Counted from the first letter of the stretch, positions 32,899 to 44,988 are shown. The stretch: DNA of 64,000 bases from Schistosoma haematobium (GCF_000699445.3 NC_067195.1:16439287-16503286); one strand, 5' to 3'. Notes: generated by a model from the letters alone, not told the origin. Program-made: numbers and translations.

Positions 32899-32989
32899 AG
32901 TTTTAAAAATATTCGACAAATACACATTATCGTATAATGGGATATGTGAAGATTGTTGCTAAATTGAAATAGTTTAAATCACGAATTGA

Positions 32990-33185
32990 TTATAGTTGGA
33001 ACACTACTGAGAATTTGAAAGCATTGGACGGAGGTTTCATCCTGGTATTTTACTCTTCTGTAGTGTTTATCTGAAATTCTGCATTCGGGAATTGAATTCA
33101 GGCACTTCGATCTCACGTGCAAATGCCTAGCCTCTAGATCACTGAACAGGTATCCAAATGTCTTCATATCTAACATTACTCAATT
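32990..33185 (-). mobile_element. Decayed family A hammerhead SINE, minus strand
   Basis: The minus-strand tRNA-like head is recognisable at 33090-33150 (GATCTAGAGGCTAGGCATTTG and a B-box remnant). A hammerhead remnant with ATGAAACCTCCGTCCAATGC follows. The core is broken. It sits close to the foldback at 32.7 kb but is a separate copy. Confidence 0.65.
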
Positions 33186-33190
33186 ATTTC

Positions 33191-34430
33191 TGAGACAGTT
33201 GTTTACCATACTCGATAAGTAAAGATGATACAATATCTTTAACACTGAAATACATATCAAGTTTATAAAGAAGAAGTCACAATTCCCACTTTAAACCAAT
33301 ATGACATTTTGTATTGCATTTAACTTCGTAAAATAATTTGACCGGTGAAACTAACTTAAATGTATCATGTTGAGTGTCAAAATTTAAATGAACATCTCCT
33401 TTAGGTAAGTTGTAAATGAATAAAAGTCGAAATATTTGAAGTACCATGACATACAATTGAGGAGGTTACTAATAACGTTTGCTATGACTTATAGGGAACT
33501 TTTGTTTCAGTAATCTCTCTTTTAAAGTATTCTACATTTGAACAGATAATAATTTGTTCCGAATGGCGAAAATAATAAAAGTAATAAAATCACAAGGGGT
33601 TATTGTTCTCTTTTAGTAAAATAAACAATAAATTAGGAATAAATATAGAACAGATAGAAAATATAATGAACTGAATAGTCATGATCGATTCACCTTTCCA
33701 TGAAAGAAAAATATTATATTGAAATGAACACGTTGAATCTTACAATTGACTTAAGTCTCTCATATATGATTATTATTCTTTATTATTATTAACATTTTGT
33801 CATAACTTTATGTGGACACAATATTTATTTGTACAATCAGTGAACTAAATATCTGTTGATGTGTACGTGTATGTATGTATGATTGTCATTAGTTGAAATG
33901 ATCTTGAAGTATACTCATTTAGCAGTATAATATCTTCATTGTGAATATATAAAAAACAACAACAACAACAACACATAACTTATTAGCATACATACAAAAC
34001 TATCAGTTCAAAAGTTCTGAAAGCATAAAAATATAAATATATGAATAGATAGATGAACAAGGTAATAAATCAGGGGAATACTTAGAAGATAAAAGTCACA
34101 ATTATGAATATGGGAAAATTGTTCTATATATATATCATCACTATTTATTGGTGCATTTTTGCCTTGAGTTTATCTTTTAAAGAGGTTGACCTTAAAGGTA
34201 TGAAGGGAAAAGAAGACAGTCTGAAAATAAATAAGATTAGGTATCGAAATCTTTAGTTTAAATTTCTGAGCAAATAATTCAATAATAATAATAATGAATG
34301 AATGAATAAGAGAATGGAATCGATTTAACTGATCTAATCAAGAAACAATATCAAATGAATGAAAACAAAAAAATATTTTTTGAAGTAGATATATTTTAAA
34401 GAGGGAAAATAGATCTCACTTTATTATTTA
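33191..34430. other. A+T-rich spacer with short simple repeats
   Basis: No gene seen. Short (AAC)n at about 33957-33972 and (AAT)n/(GAAT)n near 34283-34308. Confidence 0.4.
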
Positions 34431-34435
34431 AGTGT

Positions 34436-34720
34436 CTTACGTCCTGGATTTCACTGTTAACTGTGATAAATCACATTTTTAAATGTAAAATAACTTGGTT
34501 TCTTTTCGGTGTGAAAATGAGTTAACATTATTTTCTAAATGTACATTTACAGGTTATGTGCCTTCGATAGATCAGTCTATGTTAACACTTTCACATTCCG
34601 GATGAATTGTCTCAATATAGCGATTTATTTATAAGCTTTTATAAAATGGATGGTTTGAGGTTAGCAGTGGAATCCGAGATATGCTTCTATTCTATTTATG
34701 ACTAGACAGCTAAGTATGCC
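34436..34720. mobile_element. Traces of family C (Sm-alpha-like) ends
   Basis: GTCCTGGATTTCACTGTTAAC at 34440-34460 is the plus-strand tail of family C after its cleavage site. GAGGTTAGCAGTGGAATCCG at 34655-34680 is the same tail on the minus strand, followed by a worn hammerhead region. Only the ends are recognisable. Confidence 0.45.
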
Positions 34721-36220
34721 TACAAATTAATGCTGATATTCAAACTCAACAGTTTCGCTTTCGATTCACTTTTCAGTAAAAAAAAATAGGTACAAACAGT
34801 TGCAAATAATATTCTATTGGTTGTTTTTTATTGATAATTACTAATTGTTACTGATAGATTGAAACCATGCATCAGTTTAGTTTCGACAATGCTGTTATGT
34901 ATGAAATGTAATTCCAAATGTTGGAGAAGAAAAGTAATCAAAGTTTTATCCTTTGAATCGCCATAAAACTGAGTGACAACATAAAAGATTCCAGTCAATG
35001 GATTCAGTATTCATACCAAGACTAATTAATTATAGCATATACTGTTGTTTAAAGGTAATGCAGAAACTATATGGGGTTTGTAAATTTCAAATAGTTCAGC
35101 TAAGGAAACATATTTCCTCGTTTGTCATCTGTCAAGGTTGTAAAATATATATTACATACAGTTATATAATAGTTCCGAATAATTTTTATTTTAATGAAGA
35201 ATTATATCGCTTGATAATCAACTTACAGGAATGAAATTTAATATGTAAGTCACATTTGTAACTGAAATTGGCGTGAATGACATACTTGTTGACTAAAACA
35301 CCAACCTCTTAAACCGCATGTACTAAAGACGCATCACTAAAAAAAATTGATTTAATACGCATACAAGTCACTGATACGTCATCAAATGCTTATGTAAACA
35401 ATAAACCGCCTCCTAAAGAAGTCACCAAACAGTTTTATTCTCTTAAGCGATAAATAAAATTCCGACATTAGAAAAAACGAAATTTATTTAAAAACAAAAC
35501 AGAAGAATGTCAATCTACAACACGTGGTTTCGCCTTCTTAAAAATTCCATGATAAAGAAATTTCACACATTCTAGCTTGATGATGTTGCCACATCAAACT
35601 ATGAATTAACAAGTAGGAGTACAAATCAACATTATTATGTTTTGAGTTACATTAGGGATCAAATTTTAAACGTTTTATGATATACCCTATGTCTAAAATA
35701 GACAAAGTTCATGATAATAATTATGACTTAGTCCTTTACAACATAAATAAATAAAAAAAGGTAGTTCATTACTAAGCGACCCTTATTTACCAATGTTTCC
35801 TTAGAACAATCACAATTTTATTCTATTTTCCAAATAACAGTCAGTCAGTAAGTGAGTAAGGATCTTTTTGTATCTATAATTATTTAAAAAATTGAAAATG
35901 ATTTGCTATTAAGTGTTACCTTTCATATTGTTTTTTTAAACATTATTTGAATCTGTTCAGCCATTTTCATTCGCAAAACTGAATGATAATTTATGTACGT
36001 TCATAACTTGAATAGCTTAATCTTACTTAAAATAGGGTTTTCTTGTTCACTGAACATTTAGAAGGATAATCAATACAGTAGTGCCTGAGTCTGTTGAAAA
36101 ATAAACATCATCATTGTTTGAAGCGATTCATATCAAATGAATGTTCATTTTGTTCTGAAATGTTTTCTTTGATTAACATACAGACATCAAGAAAACGTTA
36201 TATTAAAAATATTTCAGTCA
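34721..36220. other. A+T-rich spacer, no feature seen
   Basis: No gene or repeat that I can support. Confidence 0.4.
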
Positions 36221-36267
36221 TTATGTGGTGTATGCTATTTATGCTGACCGATATATGTAATATATAA

Positions 36268-36281
36268 CACCAATCAGAAGT
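36268..36281. repeat. Target-site duplication, left, family F copy 2
   Basis: CACCAATCAGAAGT, identical to 36616-36629. Confidence 0.92.
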
Positions 36282-36615
36282 TTTTTGATGAGGTTTGTTC
36301 TCTAGGCTAGATGGTTTAATCGTGAAGCTTTCATCGTTCTTCTGAACAAAGTCATCAACACAAACTTCAGGTAGAAGTGAAGTGAACAATGAGGTACACA
36401 ATGACGGTTTTATGGCCAACAAGGACTCATCAACATCGAGGTGTACAGGACAAGCTGTAAACCACATATGTAAAAATTTGAATACTTCATTTCTATCTAA
36501 AGATTTTGCTGATGACTTCGTTCAGAAGAACGATGAAAGTTCCACGACCGAATCATCTAGCTCAGAGAACAAAACTCCATTAAAATCATCCACCTCAGCT
36601 ACAAATCTTCTCCAT
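36282..36615. mobile_element. Foldback retroposon, family F (copy 2)
   Basis: A 334-bp insertion within family D, flanked by a perfect 14-bp duplication CACCAATCAGAAGT (36268-36281 and 36616-36629). The inverted arms are about 100 bp (left about 36284-36395, right about 36480-36580). They share TCATCGTTCTTCTGAAC and its inverse. The central part, homologous to the right arm of copy 1 (GGACAAGCTGTAAACCACATATG), is present only once, so the left arm is shortened. Both arms translate to a FVQKNDES-like Ser/Glu-rich stretch, each on its own strand. A 90-codon frame (36382-36654) is a by-product. Confidence 0.85.
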
Positions 36616-36629
36616 CACCAATCAGAAGT
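36616..36629. repeat. Target-site duplication, right, family F copy 2
   Basis: CACCAATCAGAAGT, identical to 36268-36281. Confidence 0.92.
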
Positions 36630-36847
36630 GGGATACCTGTCAAAAGAAATTTGAGAAAATTCAACTGAAAAAAAACATAAATGAATCTTGTAATCGGAAT
36701 AATCATGAAGGATGTAAACGACAATCGACAGAAGATTTGCAAATGAAGTATTTAATGTATAGTTTTCTCATTTTATGGAGGAATTCTGTAATTTTGCATT
36801 ACAGAATAAATTGATCCTCCCCACCTAAGTGACTGTTCACTACGATA

Positions 36848-38463
36848 ACTACACGGTTTTCTTATATTTTGATAATCTTTAAATAACTAAGTCATAATTT
36901 TGATTCCCTATCAATTCTGTTGTCCCTAGACTTTTCTCTTATATTCGATTTTAGTTTCGCGCAATCACACTACAAAATGTAAATTTATAGTAAAAAAAAT
37001 GAATTTTACTCGCCAAAAACTGATTGTTTTATTTCTAAAAATAATAGATAAGGATTGTAAGAGCATCATAATTATCTAATAATTAACGGGGTGGTAGTTA
37101 GTGTGAACATCAGTCAAACGTTAAGAAAGATTATCGTAATATATTTTTTCAATGTAAAACTATGTTTACTATAATAATGATTAGTTTTTAATAGAATAAT
37201 ATGGATGGTGCTTAATATTGGAATGTATAATCTATTTGGCATTAATCAGCTGAATGTATTCATACTTTAGTGATGTTTAATTTGGGACTCAAACCAGATT
37301 TTGAGTAGGAAGTTATCAGTAATTACGTTTTTCACTTTGTTTTGAACCCATCAACTAGTTGTAATCGAATCCTAAAAAAAAAACTTGTGTTCATCTGGAC
37401 TTAGTACTATAGTGAACACCATGTTCCAGTCCTAACGTGAACAATCATCCTGAACCCAATATCCGGCTATGTATTTCACAATAGGACGATATACATTTAA
37501 CTCTTAATAACAATTCATTAGTTCTACAGTAATTTTAATAAACCTTCAATATCAAATAACATGGTGTATACCAAACATAATATGGAATATTATTGATTAT
37601 TGAAAAAACGTATCCATTGAAATCAAGTTAACAAGTAAATAGTTTTGTAAACTATTTCTTGTTTACTTAACTGTAATACGATTCACTGATCTATATCTAT
37701 AATTATGTTGATAGAAAAAAGAACAATAAAAGAAAAGAAAACATTTTATCAAAGGCGTATACTTGTTACATTCAATTTATGATTATAATAATGTTGAATC
37801 TGTAAATGATTCAACATTAATGAATTCCTTTTTGTAAAAGGATCTGATTAATTGATTGTTTTTTGCTTTCAAGATAAAATAAGAAATATCTTATAAATGG
37901 ATACTATCAAATAACAATTAAAGTATTGGTAGTTACATTAATTGGACGATGTGTTCTGATGTTTATTTATGAGAGTATTCCGAAATTAACAACTGATTTT
38001 GATCAAACTAATGAAATTCATAAAGATGAAATAAATGAACAAAGAGTCAAGTTGTAATTTAGTTTTGGTTATCAAGTGACTGAATGAATCAGATGTATTA
38101 TTATTATTATTATTATTATCGGAATGGGTATATGAAGCTAATAGACATGACAAAAAGAAATGCATACATTCAGAGAAATAAAAAACTTGCCTGTTTTCCT
38201 TTCTTTCCTATATGCACTCAGTCAAATTATCATTATGTATAATGTTTATACGTTAGATGTAAAAATGTATGTATACTATGTTTTGATTCTATATACCGTG
38301 ACAGCAACTGTATGAAATTAATAGGAGACAGAAAGACCGTTAATTTATCGCTCCATGAAAACTCGAATCTATAGCTGCTCACTGGTGGCAAACTGTAATG
38401 TTACTTCAAACTCATATATCATTAGAACATTTGGTCACATTCAATTATGAAACTGGGTGGGAA

Positions 38464-38468
<5 letters not shown>
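36848..38468. other. A+T-rich spacer with two clean small hairpins
   Basis: No gene seen. A 12-bp perfect stem lies at 37789-37819 (TAATGTTGAATC / GATTCAACATTA). A 15-bp stem with one unpaired base lies at about 37630-37664. A short (ATT)n run is at 38098-38119. Confidence 0.4.

Positions 38469-38506
<38 letters not shown>
38469..38506. repeat. (AT)n microsatellite
   Basis: About nineteen AT units. Confidence 0.92.
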
Positions 38507-38509
<3 letters not shown>

Positions 38510-39740
38510 GATGTTTAAATCTCGTTTATGTCTATTACAAGATAAATGCATTATTTTCTATAAGAGAATGTGTGTGTTCTTGCTCTAGGTTTGTTTTGCT
38601 GTAATTAAAGTTGAAACAAATAGTCATGTGACTCATGCTGTATGACGTATCACATTAGGTACAAACCAAAATTATTTTGTAATGTAGGAAATGGTAAGTA
38701 AAATGTTTGCCTCTATTGATCATTGCAAGGCTAACCCCTTTGAGAGATTGAATAGTTCGCTACAAAAATCGAAAGCGACATAGTTTAGTTGAAATACATT
38801 CATGGAAGTATTTTTTCTATCAATAAGGTTTGTCCCACTTTTTAATCTTTCATAACCAACGTAAAATCTTCCTTAGATATTCATCGGTTCAAGTTGATAC
38901 ACTACTTGAGACCATTTAAAAAAGTTCTCATGACAAATTCTAGACTAGTGGAAGTGGTAGCAAAAAACGTTATGCATAGAAAATATTATTCAACAAAAAA
39001 ATCAATCAATTCATTGGGGAGTTGAATTAAGGTACTTTTAAAACTCAAGGTATAAAGGTTGAAAAAGAGTGAATGAATATGAGCCACTGAAATCGATTGC
39101 GAACCCTCTCACAATATGACAGAAAACTAAAATAAAGTAGCTACCGACTTCTCCATTGAGTCTGACAATATTTCAAATCATTTGGCCTTATGATCTATGT
39201 GAACGTTCAACATGATCATCTCTAGCAATGAGGTTTCAGAATAATATAGCGGTACATTTCTTACTGACAGAAAAACATGACAATAGCACCGAAAATGAAT
39301 ATCTCGGTTTTTAATATGAATAGATTATTTTCACTTGACATGCGAGCACAAGCACTCCCACAACCATTGGGATACACCAACATTTCGACCATTTTCCACT
39401 GCTTATCACTAAGAGTGAGTGATGATGAAGGCTTTTGTTACAATTGTTGAAGTATTTTACCTTCTAAAAGGTTCTAACACATATAATTGTGGACAGTAAT
39501 TAACAAATGACTACATACGACATAATACCGTCACACCGTAAGGCAATTTCGTATTTGCACTAGATGTAAAAAACACTTTCACCCAGACAAATGATCCATA
39601 CCAACATATCTTGCTTTACTATGAAGAATAAAAGTAACGGTTGCTTATTTTTCACTTTTCACAACATATTCAAGTGTGAACCAATTGTGAGTATAGTTTG
39701 TTTTGGAAATCATAGAATTTTCATAGTTAGAATCATAAGC
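38507..39740. other. A+T-rich spacer, no feature seen
   Basis: No supported feature. Confidence 0.4.
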
Positions 39741-39744
39741 CAGT

Positions 39745-39945
39745 ATTATCTAGACCTACGTTTTAAAGTCTGGAAGCACTGGGAGGCCACTTCATCCTGG
39801 TGTGATATACAATCACGACCCCGCATCTAGAAATTGGACCTCTAAACTTCGATTTCACTCAAGAGTGCTCAAAATCCAGCATCCCAAGTTATTAATGTCT
39901 GATGTCAATCAATCCACGGTATTGTGCAGCCGTCATGGATTGGTT
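39745..39945 (-). mobile_element. Decayed family A SINE, minus strand
   Basis: Shows GTCTGGAAGCACTGGGAGGCC, a TTCATCCTGG remnant of GAAAC and stem II, ATCACGACCCCGC and a worn tRNA-like head. It ends with TCAATCAATCCACGGTATTGTGCAGCCGTC-like 5' extension shared with the long copies. No functional ribozyme core. Confidence 0.6.
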
Positions 39946-40586
39946 ATGGAAGATAACTATCTCACAGGCGACACGGTTTAAACTTTTATGTTTTATAACT
40001 GGATACAACATCTTTCTCTCCAAAGCAAGTAGCAGTAGTTCAAACTATTAAAAATGCTTTACTTTTATAGAAAAAATAATAAAATGATCCCTAAATTACT
40101 AGAAAATTCGATATCAGAAAATATTCAATGTCTTGAGACATCTATTGATCAACGAAGCCTATATAGGTGTTACACTTTTCAAATGTTACTCCATAATAAA
40201 CATTGTTTTCAAACAGTGAATTATCACATACTCATAACATATCAACTGATTGTTTTTAATGACTTCATAAGTTCATATACTCAGAAAGAGTATCCTTTTC
40301 AGTATGTAACAATTAAAAAGTCATTTCAAATATCATTGGACAATCATATTGATAATAGTTTTACACACCGTCATAAATTATTTTATGGTCAGTATTTACC
40401 TGTCTGTTCTCAAACAATTTTCTTAAGAATATTATGATAAAGAATAAAGAAATGACCCGTACATAGATATACCGGTTTTCAGGTAAAGAAACTGTATAAT
40501 GAACATTTTATTCAATTTTCAAGTTATATAATATTTTTATTGTCCAACTCTATCTACTACTAACTATTTTCATTTCCTATGAATAG
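39946..40586. other. A+T-rich spacer containing an unrecognised 127-codon open frame
   Basis: An open frame at 40054-40437 (plus strand) is longer than most here. Its product has no motif, signal peptide or repeat that I recognise and is rich in Ile, Asn, Ser and Tyr, as expected from random A+T-rich DNA. Not called as a gene. Confidence 0.35.
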
Positions 40587-40596
40587 ATCACCTTTA
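40587..40596. repeat. Target-site duplication, left, minimal foldback
   Basis: ATCACCTTTA, identical to 40699-40708. Confidence 0.85.
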
Positions 40597-40698
40597 GTAT
40601 CAAAAGGGGTTTTGTTGAGATTGTAGTAATTTCAAAAGTTGAGATCATGAGTCAATTGGTGGTCTAGCTTCAATTGACACATGATCTCAACTGTTGAT
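40597..40698. mobile_element. Minimal foldback of the family A 3' end, with target-site duplication
   Basis: The insertion is only 102 bp and consists of the family A tail inverted (GTTGAGATCATGAGTCAATT, 40638-40657) joined to the tail in direct orientation (40672-40691), with 14 bp of family sequence between. It is flanked by the perfect 10-bp repeat ATCACCTTTA (40587-40596 and 40699-40708). The left arm extends further into the tail (ATTGTAGTAATTTCAA). The duplication shows that the foldback was inserted as such. Confidence 0.88.
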
Positions 40699-40708
40699 AT
40701 CACCTTTA
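40699..40708. repeat. Target-site duplication, right, minimal foldback
   Basis: ATCACCTTTA, identical to 40587-40596. Confidence 0.85.
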
Positions 40709-40849
40709 ATTAATAATTTATTCATAATATCGTTAATAAAAACTCTTCTTTGACAATTCTCATATTCTAAAATCTATTTATTATTTTCACTTGGTAATGT
40801 TTTGCTTGAATCTTCCCATTGAGGTTTAAGACTGCAATTGAACAGTCTG

Positions 40850-41045
40850 TTATTGACATATGTGCATACTGTGCGTATTGCCTCGATATTACTTTAATTC
40901 ATAAACTTTATAAGCAAAGATGGATAGTAGTTAGCAGTGGAATCTAGAGTGAACATCAACTCTGAGATGCAGGTACATCCAGCTGACGAGTCCCAAAAAC
41001 AGGATGAAACGTGCGTCCTGGATTCCACTGCTAGCCACTATCCAT
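40850..41045 (+). mobile_element. Family C (Sm-alpha-like) SINE in foldback form
   Basis: Begins with the conserved block TATGTGCATACTGTGCGTAT also seen (inverted context) at 21.4 kb. Next is an inverted copy of the tail (40920-40944), then the body AGAGTGAACATCAACTCTGAGATGC, the hammerhead and the direct tail (41021-41045). The two tails form a 25-bp inverted repeat with two mismatches. The tRNA-like head is missing, replaced by the inverted tail. Confidence 0.82.
40977..41023 (+). ncRNA. Intact schistosome-type hammerhead ribozyme
   Basis: All invariant residues are present: core CTGACGA 40983-40989, GAA 41006-41008, A41009-T41016 closing stem III, and cleavage base C41017. Stem I pairs ATCCAG (40977-40982) with CTGGAT (41018-41023) perfectly. 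Stem II pairs GTCC (40990-40993) with GGAT (41002-41005), one G-U. Stem III is the minimal type around TG. Predicted cleavage is after C41017. Size and sequence match the known Sm-alpha hammerheads. The upstream GGTACATCC may contribute stem I loop contacts. Confidence 0.88.
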
Positions 41046-41050
41046 AATTT

Positions 41051-42601
41051 TTTATTTATTTATTTGTCCATAAATGTTTTTTTTTTTATTTTTTAAAGTT
41101 GGTTTAGTCTGAATATCAAACTTTTTATGTGAAAAATTTGATAGAAAATTAGTTTAGATCAGTAGTGGTCTCTCAACATCAGGTGATTGATTACATTTTT
41201 GTAAAATGATTCATGAAATCTACTTTATATAGGTCAAGAAGAGTTTTTATATTCAGACAAAGAGATCACAGTTGAAGTGGCTAGTAATTACATAGAGACT
41301 GAAGTTAATTTTAAGCTATGGTAAGAATACAGTGCCTATCAAAGCAATCGTAAGATCATATATTCGTATAATATGTATTCATTGAGCCAAAAATGAACAA
41401 ATATTCAAGCTAGTCTTACGGAAATCAGTGTGAGAATGGCTTAAGCCTAATGTAAATTATATTTTACATGCATAAGTAGTTAACATATAAAGTCTATGGT
41501 TGAATCAGTTAAACAAACCTGATATATGTAATTTACATTTTCAAATGTTTGATGAGAAAAGTGTTTAGCAACTTTTTGAATTAAATTCAAATTGTTCAAA
41601 TACACATTGTTCATTCAATTATGAATCTATTTCAAACATTTAAACACTAAAGAAAGGTTAATGTCAATGAATTCATCATAGAGTCCAACTATATTTAAAA
41701 ATACACCTTTAAAACATAGCATACAATGTTAAAACACTCTATGATTGAAAAAAAAACTTTTGAGAATGCTAAATCCTAACAATAATTAGACTGTTTATGT
41801 AACTAATACTTGACAAAATAAACAAGAAAATATCGGTTACTTGAAATGACGTATGCTTTCAACAAAAAACTAAACAGCACACAAGTTATTCACTAACACT
41901 GAATGGATGATAGCAGTTTCAAAATAATTTCGGAGATCAGAGATTTGTTATCATGAATCTTAAAATTTATATTTCCATTGTGGCACACAGTTCCTTAAAG
42001 TCGATTGCAATAAAACAGATAATTTTGCTGTTTCCATCATATAAGCTATATTAGTTCAATTATATAAGTCAAAACAGTGGCTGCAAACAATTGATATATA
42101 CTATAGCATATATTTATTACGTCTCATGAAATCTACATATCATTCTCAAGGGTTTGGCAGGCTTAAACATTTTTACGTATTATGACTTAAAAATGTTTTT
42201 ATCTATCTCAAAGAGACTAAAGTAACTTCACATATATGATAGATTAATCAGTTAAGCTTGTTGTAATACCTACATATTATAAATGTTACAGATCTCTTCT
42301 GAAATACTACATCATTATATTCTTTTAAGGGAAGGTATCAAACTCAAAATAACTATATTGTTACTGACACCGATTATATGAATGGGTTTTTTTGTCTTTG
42401 GCAGAAAATTAATGACAAACCGATGTTTGATTACAATCGAACCTATCATATTAAGACTATAAATCATACTATAAACATGAATCATTGTATAGTTTACTAT
42501 TTACTATCAATTAAAATTCCAGACGAAATTGCTTTTAGATAATGTATTTTGTAAGAATTTGTCAGAATTGACCTTTTTTTTATCTGATCACAGACTAGAG
42601 T

Positions 42602-42603
<2 letters not shown>
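41051..42603. other. A+T-rich spacer, no feature seen
   Basis: No supported feature; short T-rich and TTTA runs directly after the SINE. Confidence 0.4.

Positions 42604-42642
<39 letters not shown>
42604..42642. repeat. (AT)n microsatellite
   Basis: About nineteen AT units. Confidence 0.92.
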
Positions 42643-42644
<2 letters not shown>

Positions 42645-43029
42645 GAATGACAGTAGCAGTGATTTCACTTACGAACTGATGGATTTAAAAGCATGTGTAC
42701 AATATGCAGATGAATATTCAATATGCTTTTATATTTCACTAAGTAACTATCAAGTAGAACAGTCTGTTTAAAGTTTTTATTTTTTGAGAATAGTCTTGTT
42801 TCATTTCTAAAAAATATAAAGACCAGTGGTACACTGTCAAGAAAGAAATCAACGTTCAATGTTATGTACGATTCATTCACACATTTTATACCTTAACAGC
42901 AACAGAAAAACATTTTTTTCGACTATTTCGTAGAGAAATAGACCTAAAATGATTATTCAGAAGGAGTATTATTTCTTTAACTATAAATAATATGTCTTGA
43001 TAGTTATTTATATAACACTTTAAGCAGAG

Positions 43030-43325
43030 ATGTATGGTAGCTAGCAACGGAATCCACAACCTGCTTTCCATCCTATTTAGGACTCGCTAGTTAGATGTGC
43101 CAACATGGTAGAAGTGATCTTCACTCCGAAACATCAACCCAGTACCTTTTGCTTCATTGCGTTCTCCACATAGTTACTGAGTTCAGATAGACACTGACTT
43201 GTGCAAACGTAACTGTTTTGGATTCACGGAATAATTATAAACCCAAAAATAAAGGTACATCCAGATGAGGATTTCAAAGAAAGACGAAACAAATGTTGTG
43301 GATTCCACTGTTTAACACCACCCTT
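43030..43325. mobile_element. Family C (Sm-alpha-like) SINE in foldback form, decayed
   Basis: The left part (43030-43200) on the minus strand has tail, hammerhead remnant (stem II TCCTAAATAGGA preserved, core lost) and a tRNA-like head with worn boxes. The right part (43254-43325) is a plus-strand hammerhead plus tail starting GGTACATCCAGATGAGGA, with core C lost but ACGAAAC retained. Tails GGTAGCTAGCAACGGAATCC and GGATTCCACTGTTTAACACC face outward. Ribozymes are inactive on both strands. Confidence 0.68.
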
Positions 43326-43330
43326 TAAGG

Positions 43331-44955
43331 CTATATGGAAGAAACTACATTTTCATTTCTTCATAATTTAAAATTGGCTGGTTATAACTTATTTGTCAAC
43401 CTCCTTCTAATTTTTACATCTTCAATTATTATCTTAAATGGATAGCACAAATTTCTGACTTAAAACAGTTCCTTTCAGTTCAAAGAATTTCGATTGGCCC
43501 TAATGTATGGAAAAGTTTGATTACTTTGAGAAGAATAAATTTAAAAAGAAATGATTAAGAGAACCTTTAATATACAAGTGCTATTCCTGCATTTTAATAA
43601 ACCAATATAATGTTGACTTTCGAGTAGGAAAATTTAATCCCCTGAAATATTAAGCGCTATTTCTAATAATTAAACACTGAGTAATTCTAATTCTTTTATC
43701 TCATGCTCCCTCCATACTGAGCGTAAATGTTTATTCATCTTATCTTAGATATAGGCTATGTTTTGTGTGACTAATAATCTAGATGGTCAAATATTTATTC
43801 ACGTGTATTCGACTGATTTTATATACACTCAAAACATGCGTGTCATATCTGAATGCTAATCATTTATGAGACCAATAGCGATTATATACAATTCATTTCA
43901 AATGAAACTGTTGTTATTTCGCCTGTAAAACTGGAATCGATGCTTATTTGTTGTATTTCTACTATGAACTTAAATTGTTCCCACTAGGATGGTCTAGATC
44001 AAGGAACAAACTGAACTTTGTGTAAAGGGATGTTGTAAGTTTAGTGATTTAGTCACGTATAAGAACTGCCTGAATATTTTGTGCTTGTTCAACTAAAGTG
44101 TTACAGAATCATCATATGTTATTTATTATAATTTATCAGCTCATTGTTATATGAGTTTTACAATATTAAATATGACCAACCCATCTATGACGTAACATTT
44201 TCATGTATCATAGTAACTAGTGTTACTTTAAGGAAAACATTATTCTTTCATTTTCTGAAGCAACTATTCTTGATGAAAATCTAAATAAATATTGAAGAAA
44301 AAAAATCGTATTGTTGCATATAACATATGAATAGTGAGGAATTAAACTTTCATCAAAGACAACTAATATAAAAGAATATATTTTTTTCGGAACATTTTCA
44401 TCGGTTCGATGTGATTTATATTTCAGTTTAAAAGAACTTTAAATTATGCAATCAAATAAAGTCAATATTCTAGCATTTGATAATCTCATTAATGCTAGTT
44501 GGATAAATTCTAACTATAAAATACACTAGGCAAACTGTTACAATTCTTAACTTAATACTAGGATAAATGAACCATTACGTGGTTGTTTTAAATACTAATG
44601 TCTCCATTATTATTTCTTATAGGATTCTTAGAAGAAATAAAAAACTAGAAATAAAATTCGGGAATAAATCAGTTCACTTTTCCTTGCTTATAGAATAGCA
44701 TTTAACATTCATCTTAAACTATGTCTTACACTACGCTATTCATCACCCTAGAATAGACCATTGTTATTCCAAATACACCAACCTAGTTTTATCTGCCACA
44801 ACTTTTGACAAATTTTTATTATTGTAATTTTTCTTCTAAATGACTGACTTATATTTTTTGTCTTCTCCCAAATGTATATTTTTTGTGTGTGCTCTTTTTC
44901 AAATAAAATATTATGTAAAGAGACGAGATATTTTCAACGGACAGAAAAAAACTGT
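43331..44955. other. A+T-rich spacer, no feature seen
   Basis: No supported feature. Confidence 0.4.
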
Positions 44956-44961
44956 ACGCTC

Positions 44962-44988
44962 ATACACACACACACACACGCTCACACA
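44962..44988. repeat. (CA)n microsatellite, short and imperfect
   Basis: About eight CA units, a CG/CT interruption, then CACACAAC. Confidence 0.8.

Larger units (their letters stand above)
36225..36847 (+). mobile_element. Interspersed repeat, family D (copy 2), interrupted by a family F foldback
   Basis: The left part 36225-36281 (GTGGTGTATGCTATTTATGC) and the right part 36616-36847 are family D. The right part includes AATAAATTGATCCTCCCCACC, matching the 3' end of copy 1. The block between is an insertion (see next entry). An uninterrupted version of the junction exists at 49362-49443 on the minus strand. Confidence 0.68.

Noticed and set aside
40054..40437. 127-codon open frame as a host gene
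   Set aside because: No motif, no codon or composition difference from the surroundings and no splice context visible. Open frames of this size occur by chance across 64 kb read in six frames.
42529..42771. Open frames with Tyr-Ile repeats (also 38398-38604 and 44982-45242)
   Set aside because: Generated by (AT)n microsatellites, which contain no stops in these frames.
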